Assembly (NCBI RefSeq): GCF_001421505.1
Contig: NZ_LMKL01000009.1
Span: 86,417-150,416, forward strand
Direction: 5' to 3'
DNA from: Sphingomonas sp. Leaf17
Lineage (GTDB): Bacteria; Pseudomonadota; Alphaproteobacteria; Sphingomonadales; Sphingomonadaceae
Length of the DNA stretch: 64,000 nucleotides
A model generated the notes under the pieces. The model had not been told where the DNA came from. It did not search any database and saw only the letters and a program-made list of their open reading frames with translations. Shown here in pieces: positions 29,421 through 42,190 of this stretch. Both the position numbers and the translations under genes were made by a program. Every line of letters starts with the position of its first letter. The first letter of the stretch is position 1.

Positions 29421-31637
29421 TTACGCGACCGCCGGCAGCCGATCGAGGTGCTTGTCGAGCGTGATCGGATATTCGCGCACGCGGACGCCAGTGGCGTTGT
29501 ATACCGCGTTGGCGACCGCCGCACCGACGCCGCACAGGCCCAGCTCACCGATCCCCTTGGCCTTCATCGGCGATGCGGTCGGATCGACCTCGTCGAGGAA
29601 GATGACCTCCTGATGCGGCACGTCGGCGTGGACCGGCACTTCGTACCCCGCAAGGTCGTGGTTCACGAAGAAGCCGAACCGCTTGTCGACGGCCAGTTCC
29701 TCCATCAACGCGCCGCCGACGCCCATGGTCATCGCGCCGATCATCTGGCTGCGCGCCGATTTCGGGTTGATGATCCGGCCCGCCGCCGCCACCGCCAGCA
29801 TCCGGCGCACCCGCATGACACCGGTGAAGCGATCGACGCCGACCTCGACGAAATGCGCGCCGAACGTCGACTGCTGATACGTCTTGTCCATGTCGCCGAA
29901 CTCGATCGTGTCCTCGGCGCTCAGCTCGCCACCGCTCGCCGCCTCGGCCAGATCGGCGGAACGATTGCCGCTGCGGACCTTGCCGCCCGCAAACTCGACA
30001 TCCGCCGAATTGAATCCAAGCCGCTGCGCCACCGCCTCGCGCAGTTTGACGCAGGCCGCAAAGACGCCGCTGGTCGAATTGGGCGCACCGAACTGGCCAC
30101 CCGACCCGGCCGACACCGGAAAGCTGGAATCGCCCAGCTTCACCACGATCCGCTCGATCGGCAGGCCCATCATCTCGGCCGCGGTCTGTGCCAGGATCGT
30201 GTAGCTGCCGGTGCCGATATCGGTCATGTCGGTTTCGACCGTGACGATGCCGTCACGCCCAAGCCGGACCCGCGCACCCGACGGCATGTTGACGTGGTTG
30301 CGGAAGGCCGCGGCCATACCCATCCCGACCAGCCAGCGCCCGTCGGTGACCTTGGCTGGCTTCGGATTGCGTTTCGTCCAGCCGAACCGGTCCGCGCCCT
30401 CGGTCATGCAGCGGATCAGCTGGCGCTGCGAGAAACGCCGCTTGGGGTTTTCCGGGTCGACCTGCGTGTCGTTCTTCACGCGGAAGGCGATCGGATCCAT
30501 GCCCAGCTTCTCGGCCATTTCATCCATCGCGACTTCCAGCGCCATCATGCCCGGTGCCTCGCCAGGTGCGCGCATCGCATTGCCCTCGGGCAGGTCGAGC
30601 ACTGCCAGCCGCATCGACGTCAGCCGGTTGGCACCGGCGTACAGCAACTTGGTCTGCGTGGTGGCCGCCTCGGGTCCGCCGCCGGGCAAATCGCCCGATC
30701 CGCTTTCGTGCGCGATTGCCGTGATCGTGCCGTCCTTCGTCGCACCGATGCGGATCCGCTGCCGCGTGGCCGGGCGATGCGTCGCATTGTTCATCAGGAA
30801 CGGCCGCGCCAGCGCGACCTTCACCGGCCGCTTCACCGCCCGCGCGGCCAGCGCCGCCATCAGTGCATCGGTCCGCAGGAACAGCTTGCCGCCAAATCCG
30901 CCGCCGACATAGGGCGACATGAAGCGGATCTTTTCCTTGGGCATGCCCAGCGTCGTGGCCAGATCGGTACGACCCCAGTCGATCATCTGGTTCGACGTCC
31001 ACACCGACAGCTCGTCGCCATTCCACGCCGCGACCGACGCGAACGGTTCCATCATCGCGTGGCTGTGATCCGGCGTCGTATAGCGCGCGTCCAGCGTGAC
31101 CGGCGCACTGGCAAAGGCCTGCTCGAAATTGCCGACGCGGTCCTCCCCCGGGGTCGCGCTGTCCTTGTCCGTGGCCCCGGTCAGCGGCGCGGTTTTCAGC
31201 GCATCCTCCAGGTCGAACGCGCCCTTGGCCCTGACATAATCGATCTTGACCAGCGCCGCTGCGGCGCGCGCCTGTTCGAACGTCTCGGCGACGACGACGG
31301 CAACCGCCTGATGATAATGGTCGATTTCGGGTCCGCCGAGCAATTTGGCGGTGTTGTACTTGCCCTTGCCCAGCTTTCCCGCGTCCTGCGCGGTCACGAT
31401 CGCGATGACGCCCGGTGCCGCCTTGGCGCGGGCCAGATCCATCGACCCGATCCGCCCCTTGGCAATCGACGCGCCGATGACATGGCCATAGGCCGCGTTC
31501 GGCACCTCGCGGTGATGTTCATAGGCATAGGGCGCGGTGCCGGTGGTCTTGGCGCGACCGTCGATCCGGTCCAGCGGCTTGCCGACGACCGTCAGATTGT
31601 CGATCGGGTTCCTGCCCGCGGGTGTGGTGAACTTCAT
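29421..31637 (-). CDS. paoC: Molybdopterin-binding subunit of PaoABC-type aldehyde oxidoreductase
   Basis: A 738-aa large subunit of the xanthine dehydrogenase family that oxidises aldehydes at a Mo-cytosine dinucleotide cofactor. Visible signatures are the N-terminal [17 protein letters not shown], the [15 protein letters not shown]oco-binding loop, [32 protein letters not shown] and the catalytic glutamate in [10 protein letters not shown] near the C-terminus. No Tat signal is on this subunit, as in E. coli PaoC, which is exported by piggy-back. The ATG overlaps the FAD-subunit stop. Substrate is not determined. Confidence 0.9.
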   Translation of the reverse strand: MKFTTPAGRNPIDNLTVVGKPLDRIDGRAKTTGTAPYAYEHHREVPNAAYGHVIGASIAKGRIGSMDLARAKAAPGVIAIVTAQDAGKLGKGKYNTAKLLGGPEIDHYHQAVAVVVAETFEQARAAAALVKIDYVRAKGAFDLEDALKTAPLTGATDKDSATPGEDRVGNFEQAFASAPVTLDARYTTPDHSHAMMEPFASVAAWNGDELSVWTSNQMIDWGRTDLATTLGMPKEKIRFMSPYVGGGFGGKLFLRTDALMAALAARAVKRPVKVALARPFLMNNATHRPATRQRIRIGATKDGTITAIAHESGSGDLPGGGPEAATTQTKLLYAGANRLTSMRLAVLDLPEGNAMRAPGEAPGMMALEVAMDEMAEKLGMDPIAFRVKNDTQVDPENPKRRFSQRQLIRCMTEGADRFGWTKRNPKPAKVTDGRWLVGMGMAAAFRNHVNMPSGARVRLGRDGIVTVETDMTDIGTGSYTILAQTAAEMMGLPIERIVVKLGDSSFPVSAGSGGQFGAPNSTSGVFAACVKLREAVAQRLGFNSADVEFAGGKVRSGNRSADLAEAASGGELSAEDTIEFGDMDKTYQQSTFGAHFVEVGVDRFTGVMRVRRMLAVAAAGRIINPKSARSQMIGAMTMGVGGALMEELAVDKRFGFFVNHDLAGYEVPVHADVPHQEVIFLDEVDPTASPMKAKGIGELGLCGVGAAVANAVYNATGVRVREYPITLDKHLDRLPAVA

Positions 31638-32587
31638 GCTGCCCTCGCTTGCATCAGAACCGCCGCCAACGTGCGCTCGACGAGCGGCACCTTGTAGGCG
31701 TTGTCAGGGGTCGGCTTCGCGCCCGCCAGCAACTGGCCGGCGACCGCCTTCGCTCCCTTCGGCATCGCGGCATCGGCCGCATCGACCCGCCACGGCTTGG
31801 GCGCGACGCCGCCAACCGCGACCCGGCCGGTCCCGTCCTTCTGCACCACCGCCGCGACCGAGATCAGCGCAAAGGCATAGGATGCGCGGTCACGCACCTT
31901 TTCATAAATATGCGTGCCGCCTACCGGCTTGGGCAGCGTGACCGCGGTCACGACTTCGCCTGCCGACAGATTCGTGTCGATGTGCGGCGTGTCGCCGGGC
32001 AGCCGATGGAAATCGGCGATCGGGATCGCGCGCGTGGTGCCGTCGGCCTTCACCGTCTCGACGCTCGCGTCCAGCACGCGCATCGCGATCGCCATGTCGG
32101 ACGGGTGCGTGGCGATGCACGCGTCACTTGCGCCGACGATTGCCAGCTGACGGCTGTAGCCGCCGATCGCGGCGCAACCGGATCCGGGCTTGCGCTTGTT
32201 GCAGGCCTGGTTGGTGTCGTAGAAATAGGGGCAGCGCGTCCGTTGCAGCAGGTTGCCGGCGGTGGTCGCCTTGTTCCGCAACTGGCCGCTGGCCCCGGCA
32301 AGCAGCGCGCGGCTGAGCACGCCGTAATCTTTCCGTACGCGCATGTCGGCGGCAAGGTCGGTGTTGCTGACCAGCGCACCGATGCGGAGGCCGCCACCCT
32401 GCGTCGCCTCGATCTTGTCAAAGCCAAGGCCGTTGACGTCGATCAGATGCGCCGGCGTCTCGATCTCCAGCTTCATCAGATCGAGCAGGTTGGTGCCGCC
32501 GGCGATGAAGCGCGTACCCTGAACCGATGCCGCCTTGCGCGCCGCATCGGCGGCCGAGGTCGCGCGCTCGTAGGTAAAGGCCTTCAT
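31634..32587 (-). CDS. paoB: FAD/4Fe-4S subunit of PaoABC-type aldehyde oxidoreductase
   Basis: A 317-aa FAD-binding subunit (CO dehydrogenase medium-chain fold). FAD contacts are in [13 protein letters not shown] and [18 protein letters not shown]. The insertion with cysteines in [19 protein letters not shown] then SGCAA matches the extra [4Fe-4S] cluster found in PaoB and 4-hydroxybenzoyl-CoA reductase but not in plain XDH, which supports the Pao assignment. Both ends overlap neighbours as ATGA, giving a tightly coupled paoA-paoB-paoC operon. Confidence 0.9.
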   Translation of the reverse strand: MKAFTYERATSAADAARKAASVQGTRFIAGGTNLLDLMKLEIETPAHLIDVNGLGFDKIEATQGGGLRIGALVSNTDLAADMRVRKDYGVLSRALLAGASGQLRNKATTAGNLLQRTRCPYFYDTNQACNKRKPGSGCAAIGGYSRQLAIVGASDACIATHPSDMAIAMRVLDASVETVKADGTTRAIPIADFHRLPGDTPHIDTNLSAGEVVTAVTLPKPVGGTHIYEKVRDRASYAFALISVAAVVQKDGTGRVAVGGVAPKPWRVDAADAAMPKGAKAVAGQLLAGAKPTPDNAYKVPLVERTLAAVLMQARAA

Positions 32588-33222
32588 GCGTCGCCTCCTG
32601 CAACTTCGGTCATGGCGTCGGCGATGTTGGAATAGGCACCGCACCGGCAGATGTTGCCGCTCATCCGCTCGCGCATTTCCGCGCCCGTCGCCATCGGGCG
32701 ATCGGTCAGGCTGGCCGATACATGGCTGGGGATGCCGCGCTTGATCTCGTCCAGCGTCGCCACCGCCGAACAGATCTGGCCCGGCGTGCAATAGCCGCAC
32801 TGATACCCGTCATGCTTGACGAACGCCGCCTGCATCGGGTGCAGCTTGTCGGGCGTGCCCAGCCCCTCGATCGTGGTGATCGAATCGCCTTCGTGCATCA
32901 CCGCCAGCGACAGGCAGGAATTGATCCGCACGCCATCGACCAGCACGGTGCACGCGCCGCACTGGCCATGGTCGCAGCCCTTTTTCGTCCCCGTCAGATG
33001 CAGATGCTCCCGCAGCGAATCGAGCAGCGTGGTGCGGGTGTCGAGCGTCAGGGTGTGCGCCTTGCCGTTGACCGTGAACGACACCGGCACCGGTGCGGGA
33101 TCGCGGGTCATCGGCGCGGAGGTCTGGGCACTGGCGGCGGGTGCCGCGGCGACCGCCGCGGTGGCGGCCGTTGCGACCAGCACGCCGCGGCGTGACAGGT
33201 CCAGTTCGGATGGTTTCGACAT
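32584..33222 (-). CDS. paoA: 2Fe-2S subunit of PaoABC-type aldehyde oxidoreductase, Tat-exported
   Basis: A 212-aa iron-sulfur subunit. A twin-arginine signal ([17 protein letters not shown], cleavage near ASA) directs the folded complex to the periplasm. The plant-type ferredoxin cluster ligands are in [18 protein letters not shown] with a further Cys in INSCLSLA; the second cluster is bound by [11 protein letters not shown] and [13 protein letters not shown] 33222 is chosen since it starts just before the Tat motif. It is the first gene of the operon; a palindrome at 33326-33350 lies in its upstream region. Confidence 0.9.
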   Translation of the reverse strand: MSKPSELDLSRRGVLVATAATAAVAAAPAASAQTSAPMTRDPAPVPVSFTVNGKAHTLTLDTRTTLLDSLREHLHLTGTKKGCDHGQCGACTVLVDGVRINSCLSLAVMHEGDSITTIEGLGTPDKLHPMQAAFVKHDGYQCGYCTPGQICSAVATLDEIKRGIPSHVSASLTDRPMATGAEMRERMSGNICRCGAYSNIADAMTEVAGGDA

Positions 33223-33325
33223 TGCGCGCGCTACTTTCCTTGGGGCCATCGGGACGGGACATGCCTGTCCGTTGCGTCCGTCATCGCCAGTGTAACGTTC
33301 ATCGCGGCGATTTGGTACCACGCGC

Positions 33326-33350
33326 CCGGTTCAATGATGCACTGAACCGG
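33326..33350. promoter_or_regulatory. Palindrome between paoABC and LacI regulator gene
   Basis: CCGGTTCA (33326-33333) and TGAACCGG (33343-33350) are perfect 8-bp inverted arms separated by 9 bp, in the 287-bp gap between the divergent paoA-like and lacI-type genes. The symmetry fits a dimeric repressor site that could act on both promoters. The 17-bp centre-to-centre arm spacing is longer than a usual LacI half-site spacing, so another regulator is possible. Confidence 0.45.
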
Positions 33351-33509
33351 ATTCAGCCATGCCGCGCCGCGCTATCGTTATTGCGTGTCGACGGGTTTCA
33401 CCATCGACCTCGCTTGCCGATCCGCAACGACCTGCCAATGGGCATTGGCGTCTTCGTGCCGTGCATGACTATGATGGCGCAGCCGCAAGGATCGGCGCGA
33501 AAGGCTGAC

Positions 33510-34574
33510 ATGGAACCCCGTAACTCCCGGCGACAACGGAACGCCCCGACCATCAGCGATGTCGCGAAACACGCCGGCGTCTCGCCGATGACCGTGTCGC
33601 GCGTCATCAATGGCGAGACCAACGTCCGCGACTGCACGCGGGCAAGGGTACAGGCGGCGATCGACGCGCTGCGCTATGCCCCCAGTTCGGCCGCCCGCGC
33701 GCTGGCCGGCGGCGAGGAACTGCGTATCGGCCTGTTCCACTCCAATCCCAGCTTTGCCTATCTCAGTGCGTTCCTGATGGGCAGTCTCGACCAGGCCAGC
33801 CGCAGCAACGTGCAGCTGATCGTCGAGAAATGCGACGAGGCCGGGGACGAGCAGGACGCCGTACGCCACCTGATCCAGAGCCGCATCGACGGCGTCATCC
33901 TGCCGCCGCCACTGTGCGATTCGCCGGCCATCCTCGACGCGCTGCACGCCGCCGGCGTGTCGACCGTGGCGGTCGCAACCGGCAAGGCCCCCGACTGGGC
34001 GCTGGCCGTCACCATCGACGACGCGCGCGCCGCGCATGACATGACGCTGCATCTGGCGGCGCTGGGCCATCGCCGGATCGGCTTCATCGTCGGCAACCCG
34101 AACCAGTCCGCCTCCGCCGCGCGCCTGGAGGGGTATCGCGCCGCGCTGATCGACAGCGGGCTGGACGTGGACGAGGACCTGATCGCGCCGGGGCTGTTCA
34201 CCTATCGGTCCGGGCTGGATGCCGCCGAGCACCTGCTCAATCGCGGCAACCCGCCGTCCGCGATCTTCGCCAGCAACGACGACATGGCCGCCGCCACCGT
34301 CTCCATCGCCCATCGACGCGGGCTGGACGTGCCCGGCGACCTGTCGGTCTGCGGGTTCGACGACACCGCGCTCGCCACCACGATCTGGCCCGAGCTGACC
34401 ACGATCCGCCAGCCGATCACCGACATGTCGCGGCAGGCGGTCGAGATGCTGGTGCGCGACATCCGCAGCCGTCGCGCCGGTCGCGATGACGAGGCCCCGC
34501 GCCACCTGCTGGTCGACCACATGCTGATCCGCCGACAGTCCGACGGCGCGCGCGGGCAGCGGGGAACCGGCTAA
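33510..34574 (+). CDS. LacI family transcriptional regulator
   Basis: A 354-aa sugar-responsive repressor. The N-terminal LacI helix-turn-helix is TISDVAKHAGVSPMTVSRVI (about residues 14-33) with the hinge helix AARALAGG. The periplasmic-binding-protein-like effector domain follows, with LGHRRIGFIVGNPNQSASAAR, ASNDDMAAATVSIAHRRG and VCGFDDTALAT. ATG 33510 has AAGG upstream; longer in-frame starts exist but add no domain. It could control the divergent paoABC operon or the glycosidase genes nearby, including the GH39 xyl-box. Its stop overlaps the dedA-like stop. Confidence 0.88.
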   Translation: MEPRNSRRQRNAPTISDVAKHAGVSPMTVSRVINGETNVRDCTRARVQAAIDALRYAPSSAARALAGGEELRIGLFHSNPSFAYLSAFLMGSLDQASRSNVQLIVEKCDEAGDEQDAVRHLIQSRIDGVILPPPLCDSPAILDALHAAGVSTVAVATGKAPDWALAVTIDDARAAHDMTLHLAALGHRRIGFIVGNPNQSASAARLEGYRAALIDSGLDVDEDLIAPGLFTYRSGLDAAEHLLNRGNPPSAIFASNDDMAAATVSIAHRRGLDVPGDLSVCGFDDTALATTIWPELTTIRQPITDMSRQAVEMLVRDIRSRRAGRDDEAPRHLLVDHMLIRRQSDGARGQRGTG

Positions 34575-35191
34575 CCGGTCCGGTCCGGCACCGACGCGCC
34601 GTCATCCGGTCGTACCCGGCCGAACAGCATCCAGCCGAGCAGCCCCGCGACGACCACGCCGACGATCATCCAGCTGAGGTTGCCGAGCAGGCTGGCGATC
34701 GTCTGGACCTGATCGCTGAAGATGCGCCCCAGCGAGACATAGATCAGCAGCCACAGCATTTCGCCGGCGATGTCGATGACCAGGAACCGCCGCCACGCAT
34801 AGCCGGTCAGCCCGCTGGTCACGTTGATCCACGGACCCAGCGGACCAATCAGCCAGCGGCTGAGGAACACGCCCCAGCCCGCCCACTTCCGCGAATAGGC
34901 CTCCGCCTTTTCCACCTTGTCCGCGCCGCCGATCCGCCGCGTCACCGCCGCCAGCAGCGGCCGACCGCCATAGCGCCCGAACGCATAGCCGATCTGGTCG
35001 CCGACGACCGCACCCCCCGCGCCAGCCAGGATCACCGGCCAGAATTCCAGTTCGCCCTGCGCCACGAACGCCCCCATCGCGATCAGCGTCAGCGAGCTGG
35101 GGAACGGCATCCCCGCCGCCGCCAGCATCATCGCGACGAACAGCGCGGGCAGGCCATAGGTGGTCAGCAGTTCGAGCAGATAGGCGGTCAT
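34571..35191 (-). CDS. DedA family membrane protein
   Basis: A 206-aa DedA/SNARE-associated family protein, implicated in flipping of undecaprenyl phosphate or phospholipids. Family marks are GMPFPSSLTLIAMGAFVAQG, the GAVVGDQIGYAFGRYGG segment, and SRWLIGPLGPWINVTSGLTG, the conserved R/G region. About five to six membrane helices. It converges on lacI with overlapping stop codons (TAA 34572-34574, TAG 34571-34573) and overlaps the next upstream gene stop by ATGA. Confidence 0.88.
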   Translation of the reverse strand: MTAYLLELLTTYGLPALFVAMMLAAAGMPFPSSLTLIAMGAFVAQGELEFWPVILAGAGGAVVGDQIGYAFGRYGGRPLLAAVTRRIGGADKVEKAEAYSRKWAGWGVFLSRWLIGPLGPWINVTSGLTGYAWRRFLVIDIAGEMLWLLIYVSLGRIFSDQVQTIASLLGNLSWMIVGVVVAGLLGWMLFGRVRPDDGASVPDRTG

Positions 35192-35595
35192 CGACGCGCG
35201 TCAGGCCCGGACGGTGAAGGGGCGGTCGACAGAGGGGCGGGCGATGGAGGAGGCCCGCGCTCCGACGGCGGATAGGGCGGACGGACATGGACGATGGCAT
35301 CGTTCAGCGTCGCCGCGACCTGATCGAACGACTGCCCACGCGCGCGGGCGATCTGCCCCAGCGGGCGGTGGTCCGGGGCCGGGGCAAGGCCCAGCGCGTC
35401 GTGCAGGACATGCGGCCGAACGTGATAGGAATGCGCGACATAGCCGATCGTCATCCACCGCTCGATCGGTTCGTCCCGGTGCGCGCGCCAGTAGATCGCG
35501 GTACTGACCGTCCGCACTGCCTGATAGCCGGTGAACGCGACGACCGCCACGAACAGCGCGATGCCGATGCGCCGCCAGATCCGCGCGCGCCTCAT
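35188..35595 (-). CDS. Hypothetical single-pass membrane protein
   Basis: A 135-aa protein with a basic N-terminus and one membrane helix (about residues 8-28: IGIALFVAVVAFTGYQAV). A soluble region follows with a conserved-looking block around RPHVLHDALGLAPAPDHRP and LGQIARARGQSFDQVAATL, which recalls small proteins encoded with DedA-like genes. The tail is proline-rich. Family unknown. Both ends overlap neighbours as ATGA, so it is co-translated between the permease and dedA genes. Confidence 0.65.
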   Translation of the reverse strand: MRRARIWRRIGIALFVAVVAFTGYQAVRTVSTAIYWRAHRDEPIERWMTIGYVAHSYHVRPHVLHDALGLAPAPDHRPLGQIARARGQSFDQVAATLNDAIVHVRPPYPPSERGPPPSPAPLSTAPSPSGPDARR

Positions 35596-36842
35596 GCGAT
35601 CATGATCCGCGCGGCCAGCGCCGCCGCCAGCGCGAGCGGCATCGCCACCGCGCCGACCTTCAGGAATCGCCAGAAACCGACATCCTCGCCCTCGCGCCGG
35701 ATCGCCTGCAACCACAGGATCGTCGCCAGGCTGCCGGTGATCGACAGATTGGGGCCAAGGTCGACACCGATCAGCAGCGCGTCGACAATGAGGCGCGGCG
35801 GTTGTGCCTGCGCGACCGCCGTGCTGGCCACCAGCCCCGCCGGCAGGTTGTTCATCAGGTTCGACGCAAAGGCCAGCACCGTGCCGGACAGCGCCGCGCC
35901 GCGCACCGGATCGGTCGCCAGCGCGCGGATTTCCGCGGCAACGGCGGCGATCACCCCGGTCCGGTCCAGCGCCTCGACCAGCACGAACAGGCCGGCGACC
36001 AGCGGCAGGACGCTCCACGACACGTCCCGCGCCAGCGCAACCGGCGACCGCCGCGCCAGCATCGACACCGCCAGCATCGTGAAGACACCGGCGATCGCGG
36101 TCGGCAGGCCCAGCTCCATGTCGCGCGCGGACACGACCAGCAGCAGGATGGCGGTCGCGACGATGCCCGCGAACGCCGCCTTGCCGCCGGTGGTCAGCGG
36201 TGTCCGCTCGACATCGCTGGCGCAGGCACCGGCGAGCCGCGTCCGCTCGGTCCAGCGCAGGACGAGGTAGGTGACGACGATCGCCGCCACCGACGGAAGC
36301 GCGAACGAGGCGAACCACTGGCCCAGCGGCGGCATGTGGCCGCCGTAGAGCACCAGATTGGCCGGGTTGGAGATCGGCAGGACGAAACTGGCCGCGTTGG
36401 CGATCAGCGCGCAGGCGAACAGCATCGGCAACGGATCGACCTTCGCTTTCCGCGCGGCCGCATAGACCGCCGGCGTCAGGACGACGGCGGTGGCATCGTT
36501 CGACAGGAACGTCGTGGTGACGATGCCGGTCAGATAGACCAGCGCGAACAGCCGCGCGGTCGACCCGCGTGCCTGGATCGCGGCGGTCGCGGCGATCCAG
36601 TCGAACAGGCCGTGCGTCCGCGCGGTTTCGCTCAGCAGCATCATGCCGATCAGAAACAGATAGACGTCCATTCCCTTGCCGACCGCGTGGAGCGCGGCCG
36701 ATGCCGGCATCAGGCCGAACAGCAGCAGCAACGCGGCCCCCGCCACCGCCCAGATCGCCTCCGGCCAGCGGAACGGCCGTGCTATCACGCCTGCGGTGGA
36801 GGCGGCGCAAATGCCCCACGTCGCGCCGGTTGCCAGAATCAC
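35592..36842 (-). CDS. ArsB/SLC13-type anion permease
   Basis: A membrane protein of about 416 aa with ten to eleven helices. It has the two-repeat layout of the ion-transporter superfamily: FLIGMMLLSETARTHGLF, TTTFLSNDATAVVLTPAVYA, and NAASFVLPISNPANLVLYG in the first half, and ASNLMNNLPAGLVASTAVA with GVDLGPNLSITGSLATILW in the second. This fits ArsB-type arsenite exporters, but no arsR or arsC is nearby, so another anion or Na+/H+ exchange is possible. The start is uncertain: GTG 36842 begins just before the first helix; the frame runs to 36941. Confidence 0.75.
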   Translation of the reverse strand: MILATGATWGICAASTAGVIARPFRWPEAIWAVAGAALLLLFGLMPASAALHAVGKGMDVYLFLIGMMLLSETARTHGLFDWIAATAAIQARGSTARLFALVYLTGIVTTTFLSNDATAVVLTPAVYAAARKAKVDPLPMLFACALIANAASFVLPISNPANLVLYGGHMPPLGQWFASFALPSVAAIVVTYLVLRWTERTRLAGACASDVERTPLTTGGKAAFAGIVATAILLLVVSARDMELGLPTAIAGVFTMLAVSMLARRSPVALARDVSWSVLPLVAGLFVLVEALDRTGVIAAVAAEIRALATDPVRGAALSGTVLAFASNLMNNLPAGLVASTAVAQAQPPRLIVDALLIGVDLGPNLSITGSLATILWLQAIRREGEDVGFWRFLKVGAVAMPLALAAALAARIMIA

Positions 36843-37068
36843 CAAAAGTGTCTCGATTCCGTTGGGGTGGCAGACCGTATACCGCCGGCACAGGGACCGG
36901 ACAATGCGGTACGATAGGGGCAGTACGATAGGGGGCCGCACGGGAAGGGCCGCGCCACAGGTTCGGTCGCGCGCGCTGCGGCACCGTCGGCGGCACAGCC
37001 GCTTGTCGTCGCCGGGCTTCTTGCCTACCCCGGTGTTCAGGATACCATTCTAGTACCGGAGATGCGCC

Positions 37069-39025
37069 ATGACGCGATTCGACGCCCGATTCAAAGCCGG
37101 TTTCCTGATGGCGACCGCGATGGCGTGTGCGATTGGTATGGTTCCGTCATCGGCCGTCGCCCGTCCGGATACGCCGCCGGTGACGATGCCGGCGCTGTTC
37201 CCGACCCCGGCTTTGGTCACGCTCACCCCCGACACGATCACGCTGGGCAAGGCGGTGGTGCTGGTCGCGGCCCCCGGCACCGACCCGGAGACCGTGGCGC
37301 TGGTTCGCCGGACGCTGACCGCCGCCGGGGTCGATCGGATCGCCACCGCCCAGCGGCTGCCCGCCACGCTGGACCGGCCGCATATCGTGCTCGGCACCAG
37401 CGACACAGCGGTCGTCCGCGACGCCCTGACCCGCAGCAACGCGGTCGCCGACACACAGGCGGAGGGCTATACGCTGGCCAGCATCGCCACCGGCACCGGC
37501 AGCCTCGTGACGCTGGCGGGCCATGACGCGGACGGGCTGTTCCACGCGGCCCAGACCCTGCGCCAGCTGACCCAGCGCCGCCAGTTCCCGACGCTGGTCA
37601 TCCGCGACCACCCGGCGATGCCGATCCGCGGCACGATCGAGGGCTTCTATGGCAAGCCCTGGTCGATGGACGACCGCGCCAAGCATCTCGACTTCCTCGC
37701 CCGCGTAAAGGCCAATACCTATATCTACAGCCCCAAGGACGACCCATATGCGCGCGACCGCTGGCGCGAGGCGTATCCCGCGGCGACGCTGACCGCGCTC
37801 GGCACGCTGGTCGCCCGCGCGAAGCAGAACCATGTCACCTTCGTCTATGCGATCTCGCCCGGACCATCGGTCTGCTTCTCCGATCCCGCCGACCGGCAGG
37901 CGCTGATGCGCAAGTTCGACGCGCTGCGCGGCATCGGCGTCCGCAGCTTCTACGTCGCGCTCGACGACATCGAATATACCAAATGGAATTGCGAGCGCGA
38001 CAAGGCGGCCTTCGGCCCCTCGGGCGCGGCGGCCGCCGGCGTCGCGCAGGCGCAGTTGCTGAACGCGGTGCAGGCCGATCTTGTCGCGCGGCATGATGCC
38101 GCGTCCGCGCTCATCATGGTGCCGACCGAATATTACGATGCCAAGGAAAGCCCGTACAAGGCGGCGCTGCGCCGGCATCTCGATCCGCGCGTGATCGTGC
38201 AGTGGACCGGCACCGACGTCGTGCCGCCCGCCATTTCCATCCCCGACGCCAAGGCCGCGACCAAGGCCTTCGGGCGGAAAACGCTGCTGTGGGACAATTA
38301 TCCGGTCAACGATTACGCCTCGTCCGCCGGGCGGCTGCTGATGGCCCCCTATGCGCGGCGCGAGGCCGGTCTGTCGGGCGAACTGAGCGGGATCGTGTCC
38401 AACCCGATGAACCAGGAGGTGCCGAGCCGGGTCGCGGTGATGGGCCTCAACGCCTTTGCGTGGAACGACAAGGATTATGACGCGGACCGGACGTGGCAGG
38501 CCGCCGCGCGCGACCTGGGGGATGGCGACGACCGGGTGACCGCCGCGCTGCTTACCTTCTTCGACACGCAGCATCTGGCCCCGACCTTCGGCAGCCAGCC
38601 CTGGCAGGAACAGGCCCCGCGCCTGAAAGCGACGCTGGATGCGGTGCGCGACGGGATCGCCAGCGGCGACGCGGCAGCCCGCGACCGGGCGATCGTCGAT
38701 CTGACGCGCACCGCCGACGCCATCACGACCGCACCCGACATCATCCGAGCCGGGGTCGCCGATCCCGGCTTTGCCGCACAGGCAAGGCCGTGGCTGACCG
38801 CGATGCAGATGTGGGGCCGCGCGTTGCAGCTGACCGCCGCCGGCCTTGCCGCCGCGAACACCGGCAGCGGCACGGCACCGCGCTTCTTCGCCGATGCGCG
38901 GCGGCTGGCGGCGGAGGCGGCGGCGATCCCCTCAATCCCCGGCGCGACCCGGTTTGACGGACCGGTGAAGATCGCCGACGGCGTGCTCGACCGGTTCGTC
39001 GCCGACGCGCCGACGCTGATCGCGG

Positions 39026-39048
<23 letters not shown>
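37069..39048 (+). CDS. GH84 beta-N-acetylglucosaminidase
   Basis: A secreted or periplasmic hydrolase of 659 aa with a signal peptide ending near SSAVA. An N-terminal GH20b-like domain (about 45-180) is followed by the GH84 barrel beginning IRGTIEGFYGKPWSM. The catalytic aspartate pair is in YVALDDIEYTKW (D299, D300), and ALIMVPTEYYD and LLWDNYPVNDY are further signatures. GH84 enzymes remove beta-linked GlcNAc, by substrate-assisted catalysis, from glycoproteins or hyaluronan-type glycans. It converges on the GH20 gene with a 23-bp overlap of coding ends. Confidence 0.88.
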
Positions 39049-41581
<2,533 letters not shown>

Positions 41582-41960
41582 CCCGTCATCGTCCGCCGCC
41601 AAACGCGGTAGCGGTATCAGACCTACAGGCGGATCGGGTCGGCAAACAACCGTCAACATCGGGTCCGAGCCCCTGCGCGTTTGCATGACCGCAACGAAAT
41701 CGGTGCCAGCACTATGCCGGCTATATGCGAAACCCGGGAATCGCTCTCGAAATGCAACGCGGCATGGGCCTAATCGCAAGGTCCCTGATGGCCGCCGGAT
41801 CCGCTGGCGACCGCATCCGGTGGGGACGACATGCCGCGTTTCGTTTCGAGCATTGCCGGCGCTGACTTCTTCGTACCCCCGGCCTTCGCCGGGGACCGAC
41901 AGATCGTGATGATCGCCACCCCCCGTGAAAGCTGCCCCATCCAACCAAAGGACACCCCCC
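41582..41960. other. Divergent regulatory gap ahead of the kdp operon
   Basis: This 379-bp stretch separates the minus-strand GH20 start from the plus-strand kdp micro-ORF. No protein-coding frame in it looks real. It should hold the GH20 promoter and the KdpE-controlled kdp promoter, but no KdpE site was recognised by eye. One strong hairpin is at 41877-41894. Confidence 0.5.
41877..41894. repeat. CCCCGGC hairpin, possible dispersed repeat
   Basis: CCCCGGC (41877-41883) and GCCGGGG (41888-41894) form a 7-bp stem with a CTTC loop, with a flanking TACCCC/GGACC context. Short CCCCGGC-CTTC-GCCGGGG type palindromes are common intergenic elements in sphingomonads. It lies about 67 bp before the micro-ORF and could influence kdp transcription or mark an upstream transcript end. 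Confidence 0.4.
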
Positions 41961-42044
41961 ATGCCGGACCTGCTCTGGATCGCCGTCACGCTCGGGCTGG
42001 CGGCGGCGACGCTCGCCTATGTCCGCCTGTGCGACGAGGCGTGA
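41961..42044 (+). CDS. Kdp-associated membrane micro-peptide
   Basis: A 27-residue ORF beginning MPDLLWIAVTLGLAAATLAY and ending VRLCDEA. It is one predicted membrane helix followed by the short polar tail YVRLCDEA. A peptide of this shape commonly sits just before kdpF in kdp operons of several phyla, which argues it is real despite its size. AAAGGA lies 8-13 bp upstream. It may be an additional KdpFABC-associated small subunit; this is inference from position. Confidence 0.6.
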   Translation: MPDLLWIAVTLGLAAATLAYVRLCDEA

Positions 42045-42087
42045 CGGCCATGGGCGTGATCCCCGATGAACGCTGCGAGGTGACGCG

Positions 42088-42177
42088 ATGACGCTCGATC
42101 TCTGGCTGGCGGCGGTGACCGCGCTTGGCCTGCTCCTATACCTGGTGGCGGTCCTGCTCCGCCCCGAACGCTTCTAG
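42088..42177 (+). CDS. kdpF: K+-transporting ATPase subunit KdpF
   Basis: A 29-residue hydrophobic peptide: [20 protein letters not shown], then AVLLRPERF. One membrane helix ending in the RPERF motif that is characteristic of KdpF. It stabilises the KdpABC complex. Its ribosome site GAGGTGACGCG lies just upstream, and kdpA starts 13 bp after its stop. Confidence 0.88.
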   Translation: MTLDLWLAAVTALGLLLYLVAVLLRPERF

Positions 42178-42190
42178 GAAGGCGACCCCC

